Origin: Tepidanaerobacteraceae bacterium
Lineage (GTDB): Bacteria; Bacillota; Thermosediminibacteria; Thermosediminibacterales; Tepidanaerobacteraceae
Length of the DNA stretch: 37,335 bases
Assembly: GCA_029982615.1 (NCBI GenBank)
Contig: JARRBK010000015.1
Span: forward strand, 1 to 37,335
Direction of reading: 5' to 3'
The notes beneath the pieces are model-generated. The model was given only the letters and a program-made list of their open reading frames with translations. It searched no databases and was not told the origin of the DNA. This document shows positions 1-8,105 of this stretch, in pieces (position 1 is the stretch's first letter; every line of letters starts with the position of its first letter). The position numbers and the translations under genes were made by a program.

Positions 1-84
1 GTATCCCTTTTCCTAGAGGTGAAGATACTTACCGTTAATTTGTTGACCTAAAGGTTTCGGCTAAAGCCGAGGGATTTAACCCCA
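1..84 (+). other. Hairpin-rich sequence replacing the rest of trmK; possible IS200/IS605-type element end
   Basis: This stretch has no convincing gene. It is rich in small inverted repeats read on the plus strand: GTATC/GATAC (bases 1-28), CCT-AG-AGG, ACCT-AA-AGGT and TCGGCT-AA-AGCCGA (bases 57-70). It lies exactly where the body of trmK should continue, so something inserted or rearranged here. Closely spaced hairpins with tiny loops are typical of the ends of IS200/IS605-family elements and of the RNA made at the 3' end of their tnpB genes. That family link is inference: no transposase is visible because the window ends here. A contig-joining artefact or an ordinary rearrangement would look the same. 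Confidence 0.3.
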
Positions 85-204
85 TTATACAGACATTAAG
101 TGTATGGGAAGATACGCATGATCAGTGCCAATATCGGCCACCACCCGCCCTCTGGGAATCATGCTTGCAATCGCCAATAATCTTTTGTTCAATTCAAATT
201 TCAT
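85..204 (-). pseudogene. trmK: trmK 5' fragment, tRNA (adenine-22-N1)-methyltransferase, truncated
   Basis: An ATG at 204 opens a 39-codon frame that ends in TAA at 85-87. The translation contains VVADIGTDHAYLPI, the S-adenosylmethionine-binding motif I that sits near the N-terminus of TrmK (YqfN), preceded by the usual KRLLAIASMIPRG segment. Intact TrmK is about 230 residues, so roughly five sixths of the protein is missing. The position directly downstream of rpoD is the normal place for trmK in Firmicutes, which supports the call. Homology appears to stop around codons 37-39, after which the sequence is unrelated to a methyltransferase. As it stands the product lacks most of the Rossmann fold and the C-terminal coiled coil and should be inactive. 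Confidence 0.8.
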
Positions 205-225
205 TTTTAACCCCATTCTTTTGGC

Positions 226-248
226 AAAAAAAGTAGAGGCATAGCCCC
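226..248 (-). terminator. Weak intrinsic terminator after rpoD
   Basis: On the minus strand a 5-bp stem (GGGGC/GCCTC with one G-U pair and a TAT loop) is followed by TAC and seven T residues, starting 11 bases after the rpoD stop. The stem is short, so termination may be partial and leave some read-through into the trmK remnant. Confidence 0.45.
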
Positions 249-259
249 ATTATTATAAA

Positions 260-1375
260 TCACTCAAGGAAATCCTTCAGTTTCTTGCTTCTGCTGGGAT
301 GTCGGAGTTTCCTCAATGCTTTAGCTTCGATCTGGCGAATCCTCTCCCTCGTCACGCCGAATACCTGCCCCACTTCTTCAAGGGTGCGGGGCTTGCCGTC
401 ATCCAAACCAAAACGCAGCCTCAAAACTTTTTCCTCCCTCGGTGTAAGGGTTTCCAGCACATCCTCCAGCTGTTCTTTCAGCAACAGATAGGCTGCCGCG
501 TCTGCAGGTGCTTGGGCGTCTTCGTCTGGAATAAAATCTCCCAAATGGCTGTCCTCTTCTTCGCCAATAGGCGTTTCCAGGGAAACGGGTTCTTGAGAAA
601 TCTTCATTATTTCTCTAACCTTTTCCACTGGCATTTCCATTTCCTCGGCTATCTCCTCTGGAAGAGGCTCACGCCCCAGTTCCTGAAGCAACTGCCGCTG
701 GACCCTGATGAGCTTGTTGATAGTCTCCACCATGTGCACGGGAATTCGTATGGTCCTGGCTTGGTCCGCTATAGCTCTAGTTATGGCCTGCCTTATCCAC
801 CATGTAGCATACGTGCTGAATTTATATCCCTTTCGATAATCGAATTTCTCTACGGCTTTCATAAGTCCGAGGTTACCTTCTTGAATAAGGTCAAGAAACA
901 GCATCCCTCTGCCCACATACTTTTTGGCGATGCTTACCACCAGTCTGAGGTTGGCTTCTGCCAATCGCCTTTTGGCCTCTTTGTCTCCTTTTTCTATGCG
1001 TTTGGAAAGTTCAATTTCTTCTTCGGCGGAGAGCAATGGCACTTTGCCTATTTCTTTCAAGTACATCCTTACAGGGTCGTCTATGGCAACGCCCTCGGGC
1101 ACCGATAAATCAATCTCTTCTTCGGGGATATCCTCCAGCGTCACTTCTGCGGGCACATCTTCAGTATCGTTGATTATTTCTATGCCCATTTCCTCCAATG
1201 ACTCATATATTTTGTCGATCTGTTCGGCATCAAGATCTTCCACATCTTCCAGAGCATCCATGATCTCTTTGTAAGACAGCATGCCGTTTTTCTTGCCCTT
1301 TTCAATCAGGTCCTTTATTATTTTCATTTTGTCGTCTCGAGATTTCTTTACATTCTCTTTACCCGCTTTTGCCAT
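260..1375 (-). CDS. rpoD: Primary sigma factor RpoD/SigA
   Basis: Housekeeping sigma-70 factor that directs RNA polymerase to -35/-10 promoters; 371 residues, normal for Firmicutes SigA. Visible parts in order: an acidic region 1.1 (about 1-90); region 1.2 beginning [11 protein letters not shown] (100-110); region 2 with [14 protein letters not shown] and the -10-recognition segment [14 protein letters not shown] (189-202); region 3 (about 215-290); and region 4 with the -35-binding helix-turn-helix [20 protein letters not shown] (341-360). The ATG follows GGGGGGAG by a few bases and overlaps the dnaG stop by one base (TAATG), so the two are translationally coupled. Together with dnaG this is the classical macromolecular-synthesis operon of Firmicutes, here without rpsU, which lies near 17.5 kb. 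Confidence 0.98.
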   Translation of the reverse strand: MAKAGKENVKKSRDDKMKIIKDLIEKGKKNGMLSYKEIMDALEDVEDLDAEQIDKIYESLEEMGIEIINDTEDVPAEVTLEDIPEEEIDLSVPEGVAIDDPVRMYLKEIGKVPLLSAEEEIELSKRIEKGDKEAKRRLAEANLRLVVSIAKKYVGRGMLFLDLIQEGNLGLMKAVEKFDYRKGYKFSTYATWWIRQAITRAIADQARTIRIPVHMVETINKLIRVQRQLLQELGREPLPEEIAEEMEMPVEKVREIMKISQEPVSLETPIGEEEDSHLGDFIPDEDAQAPADAAAYLLLKEQLEDVLETLTPREEKVLRLRFGLDDGKPRTLEEVGQVFGVTRERIRQIEAKALRKLRHPSRSKKLKDFLE

Positions 1376-3198
1376 TATACTCCCCCCTTTTCTGCATTAC
1401 GAGTGGCTTTTAATTCATTCATCTGTGATTTTAATTTTTGATACGTATTCAAAAGTATTGTAGTCTCCTCTCTTTCTCCAACGGCCTCAGCCTTTTGTAT
1501 TTGCGCCCTTACCTGGTTTATGGCATGTTTCAGATAATTTTCCTTAATTTTTTCAATAAGGGAATCTATCATTCCTTCCCCCTGAAAATCCAAATTTGCC
1601 ATGAGTATGCCCGACAGTTCTGAAGAAGTGTCTTGATCCAGATGGTCGAACACCTCATTTGCTTTAACATCCTTTTTTGAACGTATCATTTCAAATAGCA
1701 AATCGGCTATTTTTCGCGTCTTTTCATTCAGAAAATTTGAGGGAACCAAGTTTTCTACCACTTTTTGCCTGGCTTCCTCATTTTCTATTAAAAGTTTTAT
1801 TATCATCCTTTCGGCTTTATAAGCCCCTGTTACGGGTAATATTTTGCTAAATTCTTTATTATTATCCCTTCTTGGGCTTTTTTTATACTTTAATCCATTG
1901 TCTGGAAAACGATTCTTTTTTATTTCATCCTTCAGCGCCTTTACCGGAATATTTAATTCTGATGCAACTTTTTGGATATATACTTCCCTTTCAACTTCAT
2001 TTCCTATTTCGGATAATATTTTAAGCGCCATTTTTATATATTTTATTTTGCCTGCAGGTGCTGCGATGTCTACACCCTTTTTTGCCAGATAAAGTTTATA
2101 ATCTATGTGATAAAGTGCTTCTGAAAGTTGTTGTCTCAAAGCTTCCGCGCCTTTTTTGCGTATAAATTCGTCGGGATCTTTTGCTTCCGGCAGCCTTAGG
2201 ACTTTTACGTTCAGACCTTCTTTCGCCAGGATTTCCATACCTCTCAGGGTTGCTGCCTGTCCCGCCGAATCAGTATCGTAAGCCAAGATCACGCTGCCGG
2301 TGTAATTTTTCAAAAGTTTTGCCTGCATCCTCGTGAGAGCAGTGCCTAAAGACGCTACAGTCTGCGTGAATCCACTTTGATGCAGGGATATACAATCCAT
2401 ATAGCCTTCCACCACTATAATTTCCATCTCGGGGTTCTTTTTTATAGCTGAAATGGCATACAGGTTTTCTCCTTTGGAAAAAACGGGGCTTTCGGGAGAA
2501 TTCAAATATTTCGGCTCCCCAGGCCCAATTATTCGGCCGCCAAAACCAATCACGTTTTTTGTAGCGTCTTCGATGGGAAACATAATTCTATCCCTGAATC
2601 TGTCATAAAAGCCTTTTCCGTTTTTTTTTGCTATAGCCAGCCCAATTTTTACCAGCGTTTCTAAATCCACACCCATAGAGCGAAAATGCCTGATTAAACC
2701 ATCCCACAATGGAGGGGCATATCCCAACCGAAACCGCTCCACGGTTTCAAGTGTTATCCCTCTTTTTTTTAAATACTCCAGGCCTCTTATGCCTTCTTTT
2801 GTATTGAGCAAAATGTTGTGATAATAATCTTGCGCCATTTTATTTAAACGAAGCTGCTCGCGTTTTTGCCGGAAAGCCTGGCTTACATTTTTGTCGTATT
2901 CACTCGAAGGCAGAGTAATGTTGAGCCTATCCGCCAAAAGCCTCACAGCCTCGGGAAATTTGAGATTTTCTTTTTTCATAAGAAATGTAAATACGTTCCC
3001 TCCAGCGCCGCATCCAAAGCAGTAAAACAGCTGCTTTTCAGGGCTTACATAAAACGATGGGGTCTTTTCAGAATGAAAGGGGCATAACCCAACATAGCTA
3101 TCGCCGCGCTTTTGTAAAGAAACGTATTGGGAAATTATTTCTACTATGTCCGTGCTCGAACGTATTTCGCTTATAATATCTTCAGAATAAAACCCCAT
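1375..3198 (-). CDS. dnaG: DNA primase DnaG
   Basis: Makes RNA primers for the replication fork. The protein is 607 residues, typical of bacterial primase. It has the N-terminal CHC2 zinc-binding domain with Cys39, His42, Cys60 and Cys63, then a catalytic core with the TOPRIM motif EGYMD (264-268) and the metal-binding [10 protein letters not shown] (307-316), and a C-terminal helical region that would bind the replicative helicase. The ATG follows GGTGG by 7 bases. It is first in a dnaG-rpoD transcript with its own sigma-A promoter at 3358-3386 and a roughly 150-base leader that ends in a terminator-like hairpin only 17 bases before the start codon. Primase and sigma factor levels may therefore be set by conditional read-through. 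Confidence 0.97.
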   Translation of the reverse strand: MGFYSEDIISEIRSSTDIVEIISQYVSLQKRGDSYVGLCPFHSEKTPSFYVSPEKQLFYCFGCGAGGNVFTFLMKKENLKFPEAVRLLADRLNITLPSSEYDKNVSQAFRQKREQLRLNKMAQDYYHNILLNTKEGIRGLEYLKKRGITLETVERFRLGYAPPLWDGLIRHFRSMGVDLETLVKIGLAIAKKNGKGFYDRFRDRIMFPIEDATKNVIGFGGRIIGPGEPKYLNSPESPVFSKGENLYAISAIKKNPEMEIIVVEGYMDCISLHQSGFTQTVASLGTALTRMQAKLLKNYTGSVILAYDTDSAGQAATLRGMEILAKEGLNVKVLRLPEAKDPDEFIRKKGAEALRQQLSEALYHIDYKLYLAKKGVDIAAPAGKIKYIKMALKILSEIGNEVEREVYIQKVASELNIPVKALKDEIKKNRFPDNGLKYKKSPRRDNNKEFSKILPVTGAYKAERMIIKLLIENEEARQKVVENLVPSNFLNEKTRKIADLLFEMIRSKKDVKANEVFDHLDQDTSSELSGILMANLDFQGEGMIDSLIEKIKENYLKHAINQVRAQIQKAEAVGEREETTILLNTYQKLKSQMNELKATRNAEKGGV

Positions 3199-3215
3199 TT
3201 GCGACCACCGGCTTT

Positions 3216-3250
3216 AAAAAAAAATACCCCATGTCAAAGATGAGGAGTAT
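3216..3250 (-). terminator. Terminator/attenuator in the dnaG-rpoD leader
   Basis: On the minus strand ATACTCC pairs with GGGGTAT (one T-G pair), extended by CAT/ATG across a one-base bulge, with a seven-base loop, and is followed directly by nine T residues. This has the form of an intrinsic terminator. It lies downstream of the dnaG promoter and just before the dnaG start, so it would control read-through into dnaG-rpoD rather than end the upstream gene, whose stop is about 250 bases away. Confidence 0.7.
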
Positions 3251-3265
3251 GAATTTCCTGCTGCA

Positions 3266-3316
3266 TTAAGAATATAGCGTGCATAAAACAATTTGTCGAA
3301 TGAAATCTCCTCCCAT
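3266..3316 (-). CDS. Possible 16-codon leader ORF before dnaG
   Basis: Within the transcribed leader an ATG at 3316 begins a 16-codon frame (MGGDFIRQIVLCTLYS) ending in TAA at 3266-3268. Its own ribosome binding site is weak (AAGAAG). A much stronger GGGAGGAG lies at the start of this frame, with no ATG/GTG/TTG at a proper distance behind it except through rare codons. It could be a leader peptide coupled to the terminator 16 bases downstream, or chance. There is no recognisable family. Confidence 0.2.
   Translation of the reverse strand: MGGDFIRQIVLCTLYS
3292..3300 (+). promoter_or_regulatory. Spo0A box in the dnaG-rpoD leader
   Basis: TTTGTCGAA on the plus strand matches the published Spo0A-binding consensus (TTTGTCRAA) at every position. 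It lies about 50-60 bases downstream of the predicted dnaG transcription start, where a bound protein would be expected to block elongation. A chance 9-base match is possible, so this is a candidate only. Confidence 0.4.
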
Positions 3317-3357
3317 CTTCTTTTTATAATGCAATAGGAAAGCAATAATATTCCTTA

Positions 3358-3386
3358 AATATAGGGCTTTCCGTAATGCATTTCAA
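3358..3386 (-). promoter_or_regulatory. Sigma-A promoter of the dnaG-rpoD operon
   Basis: On the minus strand TTGAAA (3386-3381), a 17-base spacer and TATATT (3363-3358) each match the sigma-A consensus at five of six positions. The predicted start is near 3351. The rest of the 299-base gap between dnaG and the dGTPase gene (3199-3497) contains the leader elements listed separately and an AT-rich stretch upstream in which I see nothing else. Confidence 0.75.
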
Positions 3387-3497
3387 AAAAGCTACTGCTG
3401 TTTAATTGTTTATTAATAAATAAAAGCTTTTTTACATACACAATATTCTACGTTAATGTGTATTATTCCTTCTTTTTCATATAAAATTTTTTATTAT

Positions 3498-4499
3498 CTA
3501 ACTCAGAGGCCATGATGACGGCATGAAAAATTCGCTGAATTTGGATAGGGCAAAGCTGTCGGTCATGCCTGCTATATAATCACCAACTCCTCTTTCAGCT
3601 CCTTCCCTTTCTGATATTGCGTTAAATTCTTCAGGCATTTTCTCGGGATGTTCCATAAAGAATTCAAAAAGGAGTTTTAACATCAACTTGGCTTTGCTTT
3701 CCTGGGCCTTTGCACTGGAGCCCACATATACTTTGTCAAACATAAATTGTCTTAAAGCGATGGTAGCTTCTTTTATTTTTTCACTCATCGTTACAATAGG
3801 TTTATCCAGACTTTCATTGATAACATCTTTTATCATGGTGTCAATTCTGCTATTGTGCCTTTCTCCCAGGATTCTCATCAAGTCCTCCGGCAAATCGTCA
3901 GGCCTTAGCACGCCGGCCCTTAGAGCGTCATCTATATCATGGTTTATATAGGCTATCCAGTCAGAAATTTTTACTACCTGGGCTTCCAGCGTATGGGGAG
4001 TCCCTCTGCTGGTATGATTGATTATGCCGTCTCTTACTTCCCACGTTAAGTTCAGACCCTTTTGGCCTTCCAGTATATCCACCACCCGTAAGCTCTGTTC
4101 CTCATGGCGAAAACCGGATTTCATAAGCCGGTTCAGCACTTCCTCCCCTGTGTGGCCGAAAGGCGTATGACCCAGGTCGTGCCCCAAAGCTATGGCTTCC
4201 GTAAGGTCTTCATTCAGCCGCAGGGCCCTGGCGATGGTCCTTGCAATTTGTGCCACTTCCAGGGTATGTGTAAGGCGGGTCCTGTAATGATCACCCTCGG
4301 GAGAAATGAATACTTGGGTTTTGTGTTTCAACCGCCTGAAAGCTTTGGAATGAAGTATCCTGTCCCGGTCTCTTTGAAACTCCGTGCGCACGCTGCACTT
4401 TTCCTCAGGGATTTTCCTGCCCCTGCTTCGGCTGCTCAGAGCAGCGTAAGGGGAAAGAATTTCTTCCTCAAGTTTTTCGGTGCGCTCTCTGAAATTCAT
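3498..4499 (-). CDS. dgt: dGTP triphosphohydrolase-like HD-domain protein
   Basis: Member of the Dgt family, which hydrolyses deoxynucleoside triphosphates (classically dGTP) to the nucleoside and tripolyphosphate. The protein is 333 residues, the short type common in Firmicutes. The metal-binding HD signature is visible: His78 in RLTHTLEVAQ, His107-Asp108 in ALGHDLGHTPFGH, and Asp180 in KISDWIAYINHD. The N-terminal R-R-R-rich segment containing FRRLKHKTQVF is also typical of the family. The ATG follows GGAGGG by 8 bases. It lies between ppdK, which ends in its own terminator, and the dnaG promoter, so it is probably a single-gene unit, although no clean promoter was found. True substrate preference cannot be read from sequence. 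Confidence 0.88.
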   Translation of the reverse strand: MNFRERTEKLEEEILSPYAALSSRSRGRKIPEEKCSVRTEFQRDRDRILHSKAFRRLKHKTQVFISPEGDHYRTRLTHTLEVAQIARTIARALRLNEDLTEAIALGHDLGHTPFGHTGEEVLNRLMKSGFRHEEQSLRVVDILEGQKGLNLTWEVRDGIINHTSRGTPHTLEAQVVKISDWIAYINHDIDDALRAGVLRPDDLPEDLMRILGERHNSRIDTMIKDVINESLDKPIVTMSEKIKEATIALRQFMFDKVYVGSSAKAQESKAKLMLKLLFEFFMEHPEKMPEEFNAISEREGAERGVGDYIAGMTDSFALSKFSEFFMPSSWPLS

Positions 4500-4560
4500 A
4501 CACGTCCCTCCGCCAAAAGTACCTTTTTTATTATTCTATACAATTTTCATTTTTCCTCTT

Positions 4561-4580
4561 TTTAATTTGCACAAATTAAA
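4561..4580. repeat. Perfect 9-bp palindrome upstream of dgt
   Basis: TTTAATTTG-CA-CAAATTAAA is a perfect inverted repeat with a two-base centre, about 60 bases before the dgt start and touching the ppdK terminator. The arms are AT-rich and symmetric, like an operator for a dimeric regulator. It could also be an extension of the terminator structure. Confidence 0.45.
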
Positions 4581-4605
4581 AAAAGGGGACATCGCCCCTT
4601 TTTTT
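4578..4605 (-). terminator. Intrinsic terminator after ppdK
   Basis: AAAAAAAGGGG-CGATGT-CCCCTTTTTTT on the minus strand forms a perfect stem and ends in seven T residues, 13 bases past the ppdK stop. The A and T runs make it work in both directions. Confidence 0.9.
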
Positions 4606-4618
4606 GCTTTTTATTTGC

Positions 4619-7261
4619 CTATTTCCTGTTTTTTAACTGGGCCTGAGCTGCTGCAAGCCTTGCCACAGGAACCCTGAAGGGAGAACAGCTCACATAGTCC
4701 AGCCCTATGTCATGGCAAAATTCTACGGAACTTGGCTCTCCTCCGTGTTCGCCGCATATGCCTATCATCAAGTCGGCATTTGCTTGGCGGCCAAATTTTA
4801 CCGCCATCTCCATGAGCACTCCCACGCCGTTTCTGTCAAGTACGATAAACGGATCGTCGATTAATATCTTTTCATTTATATAGTGAGGCATGAATTTGGC
4901 TTCGGCATCGTCGCGGCTGAACCCGAAAGTGGTCTGAGTAAGGTCGTTGGTGCCGAAAGAGAAGAAATCCGCATGTTTTGCGATTTCTCCAGCGGTGACA
5001 CATGCCCTAGGAATTTCTATCATGGTCCCGATCTTGTAATCGAGTTTTATTCCTTCCTGCTCTAGCACTTCAGCGGCTGTTTTTTCTACTAAATCTCGCA
5101 TGAGTTTGAGTTCATTTTCATGGCCCACCAGAGGAATCTCAACTTCGGGCTCCACTTTCAATCCGCGCTTTGTAAGCTTGCATGCGGCTTTAAATATTGC
5201 TCTCACCTGCATGGCATAGATTTCTGGATAAAGTATACCCAGACGGCAACCGCGGAGACCCAGCATGGGGTTGAATTCGTGCAGCGAACGGACTTTTTTG
5301 AGCATGTTCTGTTTTTTCTCCAGTTCTTCCGTGTTACCGGCTGCTTTGAGTTCAGCTATTTCGGTGATGAGTTCCTCCGCATTGGGCAAAAATTCATGTA
5401 AAGGCGGATCCAGCAAGCGTATGGTGACCGGCAGCCCTTCCATAGCCTCCAGTATGCCTTCGAAGTCTTCCTGCTGGAATGGAAGCAGTTTTGCCAGAGC
5501 CTTCTCTCTTTCTTCCTTGGTGTCAGACATTATCATTTCCTGTACTACAGGTAAACGATCCACTGCCATAAACATGTGCTCTGTCCTGCACAATCCAATG
5601 CCTTCAGCCCCAAACTCCCGCGCCACTCTGGCATCGTTAGGCGTATCGGCATTGGCTCTTACGGACAGCTTTCTCACTTCATCAGCCCATCCCAAAAGCT
5701 CTTTGAATTCATCCGACAAAATCGGATCTATCATTGGGACATCGCCCAACATCACCTGGCCCGTTGCGCCATCTATGGAGATTATATCGCCTTTTTTAAC
5801 TGTGATGTCGCCGACTTGGAACTCCTCTTTTTCAATATCTATCTTTATAGCATCACACCCGCATACGGCTGGCTTTCCCATACCCCGGGCCACAACTGCT
5901 GCGTGGCTGGTCATGCCGCCTCGGCTAGTGAGCACGCCCTGTGCCATGACTATGCCGTGGATGTCGTCGGGAGTGGTTTCGGTCCTCACAAGAATTACTT
6001 TTTGCCCTTGATTTCCCAGCTCCTCGGCTTCATCGGGGTCAAATACCACTTGACCTGAACCCGCTCCTGGAGAAGCCGGAAGCCCTTTGGCTATAACATC
6101 CACCTTGGCGGAGGGATCGATCCTACGGTGCAGCAGCGATACCACCTGCTCTGGCGATACGCGAAGTAGCGCTTCTTCTTTTGTAATAAGGCCTTCCTTC
6201 ACCATGTCCACTGCTACCTTTACGGCAGCCTGAGCAGTCCTTTTGCCATTTCTGGTCTGAAGCATATAAAGCTTGCCGTTTTCTATGGTGAACTCTATGT
6301 CCTGCATGTCTCTATAATGTTTTTCCAGAAGTTCGCAAACCTGCGTAAACTGCTTAAAGACATCGGGCATAACGCTTTCTAATTCGAATATGTTCTTTGG
6401 AGTCCTGATGCCCGCCACCACATCTTCGCCCTGAGCGTTCAAGAGAAATTCTCCGTAAACTTTCTTTTCTCCAGTGGATGGGTTTCGCGTAAAGGCCACG
6501 CCTGTGCCGGAATCGTCTCCTTTGTTGCCAAACACCATGGTCTGCACATTCACTGCTGTGCCGAGAGTGTCTGGAATCTTGTTAATCTTTCTGTATACCT
6601 TTGCCCTCTGGTTGTTCCAGGATTTAAACACAGCTTCCACTGCCATCAAAAGCTGCTGTTTGGGATCCTGCGGGAAATCTCGGCCGGTTTCTTCCTTCAC
6701 CAGCTCTTTGTAAAGCTTAATGACTTCCTGCCAGTCTTCTGCACCAAGTTCGGTATCCAGGGTTACGTTTTTCTTTGCCTTAACCGAGTCGATTTTTGAC
6801 TCAAATTTTTCATGCTCTATTCCAAGGACCACATTCCCAAACATCTGAATAAACCTTCTGTAACTGTCATAAGCAAACCGCTCATTAGCAGTGACGCTGG
6901 CCAGTCCTTTTACGCTTTCATCGTTTAAGCCGAGGTTTAATATGGTATCCATCATACCGGGCATGGAAATGGCAGCACCGGATCTGACCGACACCAGAAG
7001 GGGGTTGTGCGGATCGCCAAGCTTCTTCCCGTTTTCTTTTTCAAGTTCTTCCAGCGCGTCAAAAATCTGTGCCAGGATTTCATCCGAAATCTTTTCGCCC
7101 TCTTCGTAATAATTCAGGCAAGCTTCTGTTGTCACCGTAAATCCCATGGGCACCGGCAGGCCGATGTTTACCATCTCAGCCAGGTTTGCCCCCTTGCCTC
7201 CAAGCAGGCTTCTCATATCCGCTTTACCTTCTTTAAAATTGTAAACATATTTTTTTGTCAT
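4619..7261 (-). CDS. ppdK: Pyruvate, phosphate dikinase
   Basis: Interconverts pyruvate, ATP and phosphate with PEP, AMP and diphosphate in the cytoplasm. In anaerobes it serves glycolysis or gluconeogenesis. The protein is 880 residues, the usual length. The N-terminal nucleotide-binding domain starts with the LLGGKGANLAEM segment; the phosphohistidine motif GGMTSHAAVVARGMGKP is around residue 455; the C-terminal PEP/pyruvate barrel carries FGTNDLTQTTFGFSRDDA and the catalytic cysteine in GICGEHGG. The start is the ATG at 7261, preceded by GGGGAG. An in-frame ATG at 7291 lies inside ppsR and has no ribosome binding site. It directly follows ppsR, whose product switches this enzyme on and off by phosphorylating the threonine next to the catalytic histidine. 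Confidence 0.97.
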   Translation of the reverse strand: MTKKYVYNFKEGKADMRSLLGGKGANLAEMVNIGLPVPMGFTVTTEACLNYYEEGEKISDEILAQIFDALEELEKENGKKLGDPHNPLLVSVRSGAAISMPGMMDTILNLGLNDESVKGLASVTANERFAYDSYRRFIQMFGNVVLGIEHEKFESKIDSVKAKKNVTLDTELGAEDWQEVIKLYKELVKEETGRDFPQDPKQQLLMAVEAVFKSWNNQRAKVYRKINKIPDTLGTAVNVQTMVFGNKGDDSGTGVAFTRNPSTGEKKVYGEFLLNAQGEDVVAGIRTPKNIFELESVMPDVFKQFTQVCELLEKHYRDMQDIEFTIENGKLYMLQTRNGKRTAQAAVKVAVDMVKEGLITKEEALLRVSPEQVVSLLHRRIDPSAKVDVIAKGLPASPGAGSGQVVFDPDEAEELGNQGQKVILVRTETTPDDIHGIVMAQGVLTSRGGMTSHAAVVARGMGKPAVCGCDAIKIDIEKEEFQVGDITVKKGDIISIDGATGQVMLGDVPMIDPILSDEFKELLGWADEVRKLSVRANADTPNDARVAREFGAEGIGLCRTEHMFMAVDRLPVVQEMIMSDTKEEREKALAKLLPFQQEDFEGILEAMEGLPVTIRLLDPPLHEFLPNAEELITEIAELKAAGNTEELEKKQNMLKKVRSLHEFNPMLGLRGCRLGILYPEIYAMQVRAIFKAACKLTKRGLKVEPEVEIPLVGHENELKLMRDLVEKTAAEVLEQEGIKLDYKIGTMIEIPRACVTAGEIAKHADFFSFGTNDLTQTTFGFSRDDAEAKFMPHYINEKILIDDPFIVLDRNGVGVLMEMAVKFGRQANADLMIGICGEHGGEPSSVEFCHDIGLDYVSCSPFRVPVARLAAAQAQLKNRK

Positions 7262-7262
7262 A

Positions 7263-8087
7263 TTACAACTCCCCTTTCCTAATAATTTCAAGAATTCTTG
7301 AGGCTATTTCCTCCACCGCTTTATTTGAAACATCAATTCTTGGGCAGCCAATTTTTTTCATTATATTTTCTGCATACTCCAGCTCTTTATGTATGCGCTC
7401 AGAGCTCGCGTAGCTAGCGTCAGAACTCAATCCTAGGGCTCTGAGCCTTTCCCGGCGGATTTCATGGAGCTTTTCAGGAGTGATAGTGAGGCCGATGATA
7501 GAACGGGGCGGCAACTTGAACAGTTCATCGGGAGGTGTCACCTCCGGCACCAGGGGCAGATTGGCCACTTTCAACCGCTTGTGGGCGAGATAAAGGGCCA
7601 GAGGGGTTTTTGATGTCCTGGATACACCTATCAACACCACATCGGCTCTGGACAGGCCTCTGGGGTCTTTGCCGTCATCACACTGCACGGCAAATTCGAT
7701 GGCTTCCATCTTTCTAAAATATTCCTCATCAATTCTGTGCACCAGGCCGGGTTCCAGCCTGGGCGCAAGGTCTGTTATCTTGGAAAGGACGTCCATCATT
7801 GGCCCCATTAAATCCACTATATAGATATTATTTTCTTTAGCAAGCTCCATAAGCCTCTGCCGGACCTCGGGCAGGATTATCGTACACACTATGGCGCAGT
7901 TGGGCACTTCTCGGGCCTCTTCAATAACTTCCCTTACATATTTCTCATCGGTTACATAGGGGACTCTCCTGATTTCCACGTGGCCTGAATTGAATTGAAT
8001 CATAGCAGCCCGGGTGACAAGCTCGGCAGTCTCACCTATTGAATCGGAAACCGCAAAAACTACTGGAGCACTATCTTTTTCTGTTAT
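7263..8087 (-). CDS. ppsR: PEP synthetase/PpdK regulatory kinase-phosphorylase PpsR, apparent ATA start
   Basis: Bifunctional serine/threonine kinase and phosphorylase of the DUF299 (YqfL) family that inactivates and reactivates pyruvate, phosphate dikinase. The family N-terminus ([20 protein letters not shown]) is present in frame upstream of the first ATG at 8003, so the ATG start would lose a conserved segment. No ATG, GTG or TTG lies between the in-frame TAG at 8106 and that segment. The only suitably placed codon is ATA at 8087, seven bases after GGGAGGG, giving 274 residues, a normal length. The nucleotide-binding motif GVSRTSKTP is near residue 155. It sits 18 bases after the ccpN-like gene and one base before ppdK, so the three form one control-and-target unit. 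Confidence 0.93.
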   Translation of the reverse strand: MTEKDSAPVVFAVSDSIGETAELVTRAAMIQFNSGHVEIRRVPYVTDEKYVREVIEEAREVPNCAIVCTIILPEVRQRLMELAKENNIYIVDLMGPMMDVLSKITDLAPRLEPGLVHRIDEEYFRKMEAIEFAVQCDDGKDPRGLSRADVVLIGVSRTSKTPLALYLAHKRLKVANLPLVPEVTPPDELFKLPPRSIIGLTITPEKLHEIRRERLRALGLSSDASYASSERIHKELEYAENIMKKIGCPRIDVSNKAVEEIASRILEIIRKGEL

Positions 8088-8101
8088 CGCAGATCCCTCC
8101 C
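8085..8101 (-). promoter_or_regulatory. Ribosome binding site and ATA start codon of ppsR
   Basis: GGGAGGG (8101-8095), seven bases, then ATA (8087-8085) in frame with conserved PpsR sequence. It decides the start because no standard initiation codon exists between the upstream in-frame stop and the conserved N-terminus. Confidence 0.75.
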
Positions 8102-8105
8102 TTTC

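Noticed and set aside
299-1108. Plus-strand frame of 269 codons opposite rpoD
   Set aside because: Shadow of rpoD: no ribosome binding site, low-complexity translation, and the opposite strand encodes a certain sigma factor.
5265-6011. Plus-strand frame of 248 codons opposite ppdK
   Set aside because: Ser-rich translation lacking motifs, fully inside ppdK on the other strand.
7262-7291. Longer ppdK start at ATG 7291
   Set aside because: Lies inside the ppsR 3' end without a ribosome binding site; GGGGAG and the family N-terminus support ATG 7261.
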